A stretch of 26,932 nucleotides of DNA. It comes from a virus. Where the stretch lies: IMG/VR virus record IMGVR_UViG_3300007735_000555, positions 1 to 26,932 of that record; one strand, written 5' to 3'. Shown here in pieces: positions 22,149 to 26,932 of the stretch (within the stretch, counting starts at the first letter, position 1; the number at the start of each line of letters is the position of its first letter). Below the pieces are notes generated by a model. It had not been told where the DNA came from, made no database searches, and saw only the letters and a program-made list of their open reading frames with translations. A program made the position numbers and the translations under genes.

Positions 22149-22227
22149 CTTCGACCTCTTCTACTGCTGGTACAACTTCTGGTATTAGTATCTCTGTTGT
22201 TGTTATGTCACCTTCTGGTACTGGCAT
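22126..22227 (-). CDS. Acidic microprotein, 33 aa
   Basis: MPVPEGDITTTEILIPEVVP is followed by AVEEVEDDLPELS, very acidic and Val/Pro-rich, probably disordered. The ATG overlaps the previous TAA by one base and GGAGAAACAAT upstream is a ribosome site. No family. The coding call rests on the overlap and the ribosome site. Confidence 0.45.
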   Translation of the reverse strand: MPVPEGDITTTEILIPEVVPAVEEVEDDLPELS

Positions 22228-22577
22228 TATTGTTTCTCCTTTAGCCATTGAGTTAAATCTTGGATTACCCAAGCCTGATCTATTGAAGCGTTGCGACGCT
22301 TAACTACGACATAAGACAAAGGAACTTCCCCAAGACCTCGTGCCTTTGCATAGTTAAGCGCCTCAACTTGTGCTTCTCTCCAGAACTCAGGCAGGGAAAG
22401 GGTCTGCCTGTTCTTGAGTTCTAAGATGTAGGTTTCTCCAGATATGATAACAACCATATCACCTTCATCTTTTGCCCCAGCTTTGGTCAGACGTTCTGCA
22501 ATGACTCCAACTTTGCGGAACCATTTCATTACATCTGTCTCAAACTGAGAACCTTTGCGTCCGTTTTTATTCGCCAT
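22227..22577 (-). CDS. Holliday-junction-resolvase/VRR-type nuclease, 116 aa
   Basis: KGSQFETDVMKWFRKVG (8-24) has the first-helix Glu. GAKDEGDMVVIISGETYILE contains Asp40, and ELKNR (53-57) supplies Glu53-x-Lys55. Together these complete the PD-(D/E)XK site as in archaeal Hjc-like resolvases and VRR-Nuc domains. Size and motif order match. A resolvase would process branched intermediates of phage replication before packaging. ATG at 22577 overlaps the upstream gene by 11 bases. General nuclease function is fairly sure; resolvase specificity is inference. Confidence 0.7.
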   Translation of the reverse strand: MANKNGRKGSQFETDVMKWFRKVGVIAERLTKAGAKDEGDMVVIISGETYILELKNRQTLSLPEFWREAQVEALNYAKARGLGEVPLSYVVVKRRNASIDQAWVIQDLTQWLKEKQ

Positions 22578-23082
22578 TAAATGTTAAACTCTCCATAGAA
22601 TTAAGGTATGTAACTGGTACATACCAAGTCCTATCATTATATCTCCACTCTTCACGCTTGCATTCGGAGCCAAGTTTCCATCCAATAGCTTTATATTCAG
22701 GGCCTTTCCAATCAGGTCCAACCCTTCGTGTCTTATGGCATAGACCATCAGACATTAATACATATACAAGATTATCGTTATCTCTAGATGAGTAACGCAT
22801 TCCTCTTACTGGTGGAAATGAGTAACGAATTTCTCCAAATCCTGGAATGTCCAATTCTGATTTCCATTTATTGTAGTGTGGAGTGAAGTCATACTTACCG
22901 ACCATACGTGCGAATGCAAGTTCCGATCCTGCACACACAACGTGTTGCCACATTTCCCATAGGTCGCCCTCTGAGTAATTAACATTCTTTGTTGGGTCAG
23001 CAAAATATGGCTTCTGTCTTTGGTATCCGACTTCGACACAGATAGCTTCCTCTTCTGTTGTTAGAGCGTAATTAGATAGCAC
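22567..23082 (-). CDS. Nuclease-fold-like protein of unknown function, 171 aa
   Basis: The GTG at 23082 with GAGGAG ten bases upstream is preferred to the longer frame from 23139, which would run 68 bases into the helicase gene. The centre reads AGSELAFARMVGKYDF (51-66), then ELDIPGFGEIRYS (76-88) and DNLVYVLMSDG. A Glu-bearing helix and D...E-x-R before a strand echo the PD-(D/E)XK core, with Arg in place of the usual Lys, so it may be inactive or divergent. The C-terminus is rich in Trp, Lys and Arg. Confidence 0.5.
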   Translation of the reverse strand: MLSNYALTTEEEAICVEVGYQRQKPYFADPTKNVNYSEGDLWEMWQHVVCAGSELAFARMVGKYDFTPHYNKWKSELDIPGFGEIRYSFPPVRGMRYSSRDNDNLVYVLMSDGLCHKTRRVGPDWKGPEYKAIGWKLGSECKREEWRYNDRTWYVPVTYLNSMESLTFNGE

Positions 23083-23917
23083 CGTACGTACTCTCCTCGC
23101 TGTTGCTACGCAGGTAGGCCCTACCTTGCGCATCATCATCGCCTATCTGACAAGAACCAAAGTCTACAAATAGAGATGCCCATTGTGAAGCATCTGCATA
23201 GTGTGGACCAAAACGATTCTTGACTGATGCTATCCGAAGCAGGCCCTGTGAAGGATCATACCCAAGCGTAAGGATAAGAGCTGGTAGTTGACTCACCTTT
23301 CCGTGAATAGCACGTCTAGGTGGTGGCATCATAGGAGAACCATACTCGCTCTGTTCGCTTACGTGATGGAGTACAAGCACACAAGCCTCAGTCTTACGTG
23401 CCATATCGTGCAACTCCATCATAATTGCACGAAGTCCAGCCCATTCATTATCTGTCTCTGCTGCCACATTCATTAGGTTGTCTATGATAATCAACTCTGG
23501 CATCACACCATAGAGTTCTACATAGGCTTTAATCTCCATCTCAATATCATCAAGAGACGGACTGGAGTCAAAGACCCACTGAATATGAGAAGCTTTAGTT
23601 AAATAAGAATCGTAGTGGCGCTGACTTTTATTGATGTTACTTTCGACAGTCACTTGTGTGTGACCTGAAAGATGAGCAGCAGCACGAATCATTACTGTTG
23701 CTGTGTCTGTATCAGCAGAAAAGAATAACGTTGGAACTCGTGCTTTGATTGCGTATATCAATGCGAACATTGACTTACCAGCATTAGGTGCAGCAGCGAC
23801 CATACAGACTTGGCCTCGACGGAACTTGACAGAGTGCTTAACTAGATTTTTCCACACGTCAGGTAGTGGTGTGGCTTTGGTAGTCACACCGCCCCAAGCA
23901 CGGGAAAGATTAAGCAC
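23072..23917 (-). CDS. RecA/DnaB-type ATPase (replicative helicase-like), 281 aa
   Basis: Walker A is AAPNAGKS (42-49). FFSADTD (65-71) is the post-A strand, Walker B is ELIIIDNL (141-148), and VLVLHHVSE (180-188) matches the sensor His strand of RecA-fold helicases. The length and single ATPase domain fit phage DnaB-like or RepA-type helicases without an N-terminal primase-binding domain. It would unwind the fork with the primase encoded downstream. The GTG at 23917, overlapping WhiB's stop, has GAGGAGAAGA upstream. A recombinase-type (RadA/RecA-like) ATPase is the alternative. Confidence 0.8.
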   Translation of the reverse strand: MLNLSRAWGGVTTKATPLPDVWKNLVKHSVKFRRGQVCMVAAAPNAGKSMFALIYAIKARVPTLFFSADTDTATVMIRAAAHLSGHTQVTVESNINKSQRHYDSYLTKASHIQWVFDSSPSLDDIEMEIKAYVELYGVMPELIIIDNLMNVAAETDNEWAGLRAIMMELHDMARKTEACVLVLHHVSEQSEYGSPMMPPPRRAIHGKVSQLPALILTLGYDPSQGLLRIASVKNRFGPHYADASQWASLFVDFGSCQIGDDDAQGRAYLRSNSEESTYGAI

Positions 23918-24179
23918 TCTTCTCCTCTTCCAATTTTATTCGTCGTTGATTGCGTATCTGCCTTCGCTCACTATCGGTAAGACCGCCCCAGATTCCAAAA
24001 CGTTCCTTACGGATGCCCCACTCAGCACATTCAACGATGTGTTGACAGCCACGACATATTGATTTTGCTGATGCAATGCTCAGACGTACAAGCTTGCCTT
24101 CGTTTTCCTTTTCAGGAAAGAAAAGATCTCCACCTACCTGAGCACATAAAGGAACCTCAAACTCGTGTGGTTCCCGCAT
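23910..24179 (-). CDS. WhiB-family iron-sulfur transcription regulator, 89 aa
   Basis: Four Cys (12, 42, 45, 51) in the WhiB arrangement C...CxxCxxxxxC would bind a 4Fe-4S cluster. LFFPEK (19-24) and the turn GIWGG (62-66), which contacts the principal sigma factor, are both present, followed by a basic tail (RRQIRNQRRIKL). WhiB proteins are restricted to Actinobacteria and their phages, so this gene fixes the host phylum. Phage WhiBs in known cases repress host whiB genes or alter promoter choice. It lies two genes upstream of nuclease genes in the replication operon. Confidence 0.95.
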   Translation of the reverse strand: MREPHEFEVPLCAQVGGDLFFPEKENEGKLVRLSIASAKSICRGCQHIVECAEWGIRKERFGIWGGLTDSERRQIRNQRRIKLEEEKSA

Positions 24180-24182
24180 TCT

Positions 24183-24557
24183 TTAAGCCCAGATAGTTGC
24201 GCACTTATCTACTGCACCCTTTGGTGCAGCACACATCCAACCCTTCCAAGGGCCACGAGCAGAAGTACCTGTACGGAAACTCATCACACCGTGCTTACAG
24301 CTTGGTGCTTGTCCTTCAACAACAGCAGGTGCAGCAACAGGTGGTGTTTCAAATTGTTTTGTAATTGATTCAACAGTAGGTGCTGATGCTTTGCCACCAT
24401 TAAGTTCAGCATCTGTTGACTTAATAAGAGAAGACACCATTGATAGATCGGTAAGACCTGTCTCTAGTTCTTTAATGTCACTTGCATAGAGATTGATAAG
24501 AGTTCCATTGCTTGTCTTGAAATTTACTTGGAACTTTGTGTTTTCGTTTGCAGCCAT
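24183..24557 (-). CDS. Protein with C-terminal zinc-ribbon-like motif, 124 aa
   Basis: The N-terminal part (8-55), FQVNFKTSNGTLINLYASDI then LETGLTDLSMVSSLI, looks like two strands and a helix. A Pro/Ala-rich linker (about 60-84) leads to SCKHGVMSFRTGTSARGPWK and WMCAAPKGAVDKCATIW, where Cys87, His89, Cys109 and Cys119 can hold zinc. The placement between exonuclease and WhiB suggests a DNA-metabolism accessory, perhaps single-strand DNA binding, but this is only context. ATG has GGAGG eight bases upstream. Confidence 0.6.
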   Translation of the reverse strand: MAANENTKFQVNFKTSNGTLINLYASDIKELETGLTDLSMVSSLIKSTDAELNGGKASAPTVESITKQFETPPVAAPAVVEGQAPSCKHGVMSFRTGTSARGPWKGWMCAAPKGAVDKCATIWA

Positions 24558-25529
24558 TTACTTTCCTCCAGATTGTTTGATTGTTAACCGTAATGAATCT
24601 GCACCCTGCTTAGTCGGTACGAAACCAAGTTTAGCAAGCACTTCATCTTTATCTACTGACGTCACTCCAGCTACCTTGTTCCATCGAACTTGGATACCTG
24701 TATCTGTAACGCCAGCAATTCCCTCAAGGGAAGACTTTAGTGATTCTTTCTGACTTGTCAAGTTTTTAATTTGCTCGTCTATTTGTAAGTATTTCATTGC
24801 ATTAATGGAAGCATCTCTATCCTGTATTAATACTTCTTCACTAGCTATACGTTCTTTTTTTAGACCAACGCATCCTAACTGCCCACTTGCGTCATAGAAC
24901 TTGCAATAGAATTTGCAGTAGTTTTCTTCACGCTCTGGTTCTGGTGCTACCTCTGATGCCTTGACAGCTTCTAGCCAGCTCAGTGCTTCAAGTGCCATTG
25001 CTTCGTTGTAATCTTCTGTATGCACCTTGACATCTCGCTCATCACCATCACGTGCGATAGCAACTAGAGATACACGTTTGATATCGTATCCATTCTTGGC
25101 CAATAAATAACCATAGGTTTGTACCTGCCAGCGTTGTTGTGTTGATGGGAAGTATGAAAGATTCTTTACCTTACTTGTCTTCCAGTCAATGACATCACCA
25201 GTACTAGGTACAAAACAGTCAATGTGCGCTTTCATTCCATTGTATTCAGCTTCAACTTCAACTAATACATCTGGATTATCAGCTAATGCTCTTTCAATTT
25301 CTGCGTGGATAGCAGTACCCATAATGGCTGCTAGTTTTAATTCGTTATCGTTAGTCTCTGGTTGGTTGTTAAGTCGGTACCACACCTTACGGCGACAACC
25401 ACCTACCTCTGATGGACCAATCTGTACTTGTGTAGAACGTGAACGCTTAGCATCGCCTGCACGTAGTGCATCAAGTAGTAGTTCTTTTGGATCAGTAATA
25501 CTCACTTCTTGTATTTCCAATCTACCCAT
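24558..25529 (-). CDS. Cas4/RecB-like exonuclease with probable Fe-S cluster, 323 aa
   Basis: GGCRRKVWYR (43-52) gives Cys45, GTAIHAEIE (71-79) His75, HIDCF (102-106) Asp104, and VIDWKTSK (113-120) the Asp-x-Lys pair. QVQTYGYLL (135-143) is the QxxxY motif of RecB-type nucleases. Cys205, Cys209 and Cys220 with Cys45 make up the four-Cys cluster site of Cas4 and AddB. The C-terminal 100 residues are a helical extension (about 235-323). It would resect DNA ends for recombination. There is no CRISPR array here, so the Cas4 link is by fold only. Starts inside the small upstream membrane ORF. Confidence 0.85.
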   Translation of the reverse strand: MGRLEIQEVSITDPKELLLDALRAGDAKRSRSTQVQIGPSEVGGCRRKVWYRLNNQPETNDNELKLAAIMGTAIHAEIERALADNPDVLVEVEAEYNGMKAHIDCFVPSTGDVIDWKTSKVKNLSYFPSTQQRWQVQTYGYLLAKNGYDIKRVSLVAIARDGDERDVKVHTEDYNEAMALEALSWLEAVKASEVAPEPEREENYCKFYCKFYDASGQLGCVGLKKERIASEEVLIQDRDASINAMKYLQIDEQIKNLTSQKESLKSSLEGIAGVTDTGIQVRWNKVAGVTSVDKDEVLAKLGFVPTKQGADSLRLTIKQSGGK

Positions 25530-25588
25530 AAATCAAATGCTCTGCCAACTACTATTCCAATGATAAGACCTAATAAAAATGTTGTCAT
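25502..25588 (-). CDS. Membrane microprotein, 28 aa
   Basis: TTFLLGLIIGIVVGRAFDLW (2-21) makes a single membrane helix followed by a basic end (VDWKYKK). The ATG at 25588 overlaps the upstream gene's TGA by four bases. The last 28 bases overlap the exonuclease gene, suggesting coupled translation since the exonuclease lacks a good ribosome site of its own. The role may thus be partly regulatory. Confidence 0.45.
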   Translation of the reverse strand: MTTFLLGLIIGIVVGRAFDLWVDWKYKK

Positions 25589-25746
25589 ACTCTGAATGCT
25601 CCAGCTTCTTCTGCTTGTTTGTGCAACAAGAAAGCAAGTCTACACGCTTTCCACCCTTGTTCGAACCAGTAATGTGCAGCGTATTCACCTGTTGCCATTA
25701 CTTCTTTGAACTCTGGTTTTACATAATCAAATGTATTGAACTCCAT
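25585..25746 (-). CDS. Small protein of unknown function, 53 aa
   Basis: MEFNTFDYVKPEFKEVMATG is followed by an aromatic helical part (YAAHYWFEQGWKACRLAFLL) and a short Gln/Glu end. It has no complete motif, and a compact two-helix fold seems likely. The ATG has TAGGAGGAGCT just upstream, a strong ribosome site. The stop overlaps the next gene (ATGA). It lies eight bases after the Ntn-hydrolase gene. Confidence 0.55.
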   Translation of the reverse strand: MEFNTFDYVKPEFKEVMATGEYAAHYWFEQGWKACRLAFLLHKQAEEAGAFRV

Positions 25747-25754
25747 AGCTCCTC

Positions 25755-26312
25755 CTAGAACCGTTCCTGTACCACCAACTGTAAAGGCTTACCAGTGTTG
25801 GAGTCAAGGACTGAAGCAATCTCTACGGCTTTACGGGCGTGTCGCTTAGCATAGGTTAAGTCCATATCAGGCTTGACAATTGAATACAGGTAGCCAAGAG
25901 CAAGCTGACCACCAGAACCAATGCCATACGCTCCGTGATTTGCTTGGAAAAAAGAGAGATCACAAGCAATACGAAAGATATTACCGTTAAAAGCAATGAG
26001 ATAATCAAAGCCATCATCTTTGTCCACCTTGTTGTAGTCGTAGTTGTTGTCGGTAAATGCTTGGGTAATACTGGGGATGATTTTCTTTCCCATAAATTGT
26101 GCTGGGTCTTCACCTTTGTAGATTGGTGGCTTCCAGTTATAGGCAAGGATATCTCCTGGTCGTGTATCACCTGAGATACCTAATAGATACTTACCAACCT
26201 CAACGATTTTAGGTGTACTAGTTGCTAGGGTTACAAGGTTATCTTCTGTAATCTGTGAGTCAGCTACTAGAACCGCGTAATCAATACCTTCAAGCGCTGC
26301 GATTGTTGTCAT
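25755..26312 (-). CDS. Proteasome beta/HslV-like Ntn-hydrolase, 185 aa
   Basis: The start MTTIAALEG would, after Met removal, expose Thr1, the catalytic nucleophile of proteasome-type proteases. Asp17 (VADSQ) falls at the proteasome position, and a Lys in STPKIVEVG is one residue from the usual Lys33. GISGDTRPGD, YGIGSGGQLALGYLYS and the VLDSNTGKP end match the beta-subunit/HslV core. Length fits HslV or a propeptide-free beta subunit. No ATPase partner is in the window. It may self-assemble or join host rings. First gene of the minus replication operon, behind a TATAAT-type promoter. Confidence 0.82.
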   Translation of the reverse strand: MTTIAALEGIDYAVLVADSQITEDNLVTLATSTPKIVEVGKYLLGISGDTRPGDILAYNWKPPIYKGEDPAQFMGKKIIPSITQAFTDNNYDYNKVDKDDGFDYLIAFNGNIFRIACDLSFFQANHGAYGIGSGGQLALGYLYSIVKPDMDLTYAKRHARKAVEIASVLDSNTGKPLQLVVQERF

Positions 26313-26335
26313 AAACCAAGCCTATCAGCAACGGC

Positions 26336-26374
26336 GTGTCGCTGGTCACACGACACAAGGGCAGAGTTATTATA
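26336..26374 (-). promoter_or_regulatory. Candidate promoter for the minus replication operon with leader palindrome
   Basis: A perfect TATAAT lies on the minus strand at 26374-26369, about 57 bases ahead of the Ntn-hydrolase ATG. No good -35 is seen. Just downstream is GTGTCG-CTGGTCACA-CGACAC (26336-26356), an inverted repeat in the probable leader or operator position. A facing plus-strand pair, GTCACA (26345-26350), 17 bases, TATTAT (26368-26373), could drive the gene at 26379 almost without leader. Confidence 0.45.
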
Positions 26375-26378
26375 TTGT

Positions 26379-26615
26379 ATGCAATTTCGCTTACCCAGAC
26401 TGTCTGTATTTAAGATCTGGAATGCCATTCCTAAGCCTTTCGGGGCCGATTTGCGGGGTTTAGGACCTATTCACGTATGTACCTGTGGGTCGCAGGTTTT
26501 TCAGGTTATGGCGAGCTTTGAAGATTCTGAGATAGTTTGGTGGTTCCTTGATGGAACCTGCGTTAGTTGTGGAAACTTAGTCACAGTTCCTTGTCCTGCC
26601 GATAAAATGGCATAA
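26379..26615 (+). CDS. Zinc-ribbon-like conserved phage protein, 78 aa
   Basis: CTC (34-36) and CVSC (61-64) flank ASFEDSEIVWWFLDG (45-59), then GNLVTVPCP. Two Cys pairs with aromatic strands between them form a small zinc-ribbon domain, a pattern seen in actinophage hypothetical proteins. The only plus-strand gene in the right part, it stands alone between a divergent promoter region and a terminator. The ATG is within a few bases of where transcription should start, so the mRNA may be leaderless. A TTG at 26451 is a possible internal start. Function unknown. Confidence 0.7.
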   Translation: MQFRLPRLSVFKIWNAIPKPFGADLRGLGPIHVCTCGSQVFQVMASFEDSEIVWWFLDGTCVSCGNLVTVPCPADKMA

Positions 26616-26653
26616 AAAAAGAAGCCCACTCCCCGTAGGGAGTGAGCCTCTTC
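26614..26653. terminator. Strong intrinsic terminator
   Basis: CACTCCC-CGTA-GGGAGTG (26627-26644) is a perfect seven-pair stem, extended by GC on both sides. Seven A bases at 26614-26620 give a U-tract on minus-strand transcripts, so it ends the holin-side operon well. It can also end the plus gene at 26379, whose stop overlaps the A run. Confidence 0.85.
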
Positions 26654-26669
26654 GCCTCGCAGTTACTTC

Positions 26670-26861
26670 TTACTTAGCTCCGCGTCCAAAATCTGTTGAC
26701 TTTGGGTCTAATGCCTTGAGCACTGGACCTGCAATAGCTGCAATACCTGCAGTTGCCAGAGCCTTAGGATCTGTCACACCTGCAAGCCATAGCGCAATTA
26801 CTGATGCAATTCCTGCACGTAGGTAAGTTCCTGCGATAGCGATTAACTTCTCTTTGTTCAT
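26670..26861 (-). CDS. Holin-like small membrane protein, 63 aa
   Basis: Two hydrophobic stretches, about residues 7-27 (IAIAGTYLRAGIASVIALWLA) by eye and 33-50 (ALATAGIAAIAGPVLKAL), are separated by a short VTDPK turn. The basic C-terminus ends STDFGRGAK. Two-helix proteins with a charged tail placed in phage lysis regions are usually holins, which permeabilise the membrane to release or activate the lysin. This architecture is known from other actinophages. ATG has AGGAGA upstream. An endolysin gene is not next to it in the window. Confidence 0.55.
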   Translation of the reverse strand: MNKEKLIAIAGTYLRAGIASVIALWLAGVTDPKALATAGIAAIAGPVLKALDPKSTDFGRGAK

Positions 26862-26869
26862 TTGTTCTC

Positions 26870-26932
26870 CTAGTCTTTGAACTTTGGACTACCGAAGCCA
26901 ACAATAAATAGCTTCAGTCCTTTCTTGTTATC
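26870..26932 (-). CDS. C-terminal end of an unknown gene (cut by window edge)
   Basis: A frame enters from the right edge and stops at 26870, eight bases before the holin-like start. The visible 20 residues end KKGLKLFIVGFGSPKFKD. The frame is open throughout and the spacing to the next ribosome site is normal. Too short for any family call; a lysis or structural gene would fit next to a holin. Confidence 0.45.
   Translation of the reverse strand, partial: DNKKGLKLFIVGFGSPKFKD

Noticed and set aside
24558-25529. A CRISPR adaptation gene (true Cas4)
   Set aside because: No array, Cas1 or Cas2 is present, and phage RecB/Cas4-like exonucleases are common in recombination modules.

Overview
The window looks like part of a tailed bacteriophage (or prophage) genome whose host is an actinobacterium. 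The host call rests on a WhiB-family protein (23910-24179) and a proteasome/HslV-like Ntn-hydrolase (25755-26312), both typical of Actinobacteria and their phages. Base composition is moderate, so a low-GC actinobacterium such as the freshwater Nanopelagicales is a reasonable guess, but that is inference. Genes run off both edges: the left edge cuts a probable major capsid gene and the right edge cuts an unknown gene, so this is a fragment.

Layout. (1) 1-13794, minus strand: packaging and virion module, read from terminase large subunit through portal, three small genes, a 1587-residue protein, three more large structural candidates, a scaffold-like protein and the start of the probable capsid gene. 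The block between portal and scaffold is unusually large, about 9 kb, and probably encodes virion-internal or ejected proteins. (2) 13795-14703: a gene-free divergent control region. It has a candidate promoter with a palindrome exactly in its spacer, further palindromes, six ACCGTA motifs and a stretch packed with GGCC hairpins. (3) 14704-19342, plus strand: a chain of more than 20 very small, mostly acidic genes. Most neighbours overlap by 1-11 bases, and several products carry Cys pairs. Two genes inside the chain share a hairpin-plus-14-base leader. The chain ends in a double-coded segment where a lytic-transglycosylase gene lies in another frame across two tandem genes. (4) 19369-19404: a bidirectional terminator between convergent operons. 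(5) 19403-26312, minus strand: replication, recombination and regulation. Genes here include a Ntn-hydrolase, Cas4/RecB-like exonuclease, WhiB, RecA/DnaB-type ATPase, PD-(D/E)XK nucleases, a zinc-finger primase half and a Toprim half in overlapping frames, a sigma-factor-like protein and an FmdB-type zinc ribbon. (6) 26313-26932: a divergent promoter region, one plus-strand zinc-ribbon gene, a strong terminator and a holin-like gene.

How it works together (inference). The minus-strand right operon starts near 26370 and supplies DNA metabolism plus three candidate regulators (WhiB, sigma-like, FmdB-like). These could redirect host transcription toward the central control region, from which the small-gene operon (plus) and the virion operon (minus) diverge. 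Lysis functions are split between the double-coded transglycosylase and the holin-like gene near the right edge.

The observations most worth following are the double-coded region 18907-19342, the frame-split primase, the palindrome-in-promoter control region with its GGCC hairpin tract, the duplicated leader element, and the phage-encoded proteasome-like protease.
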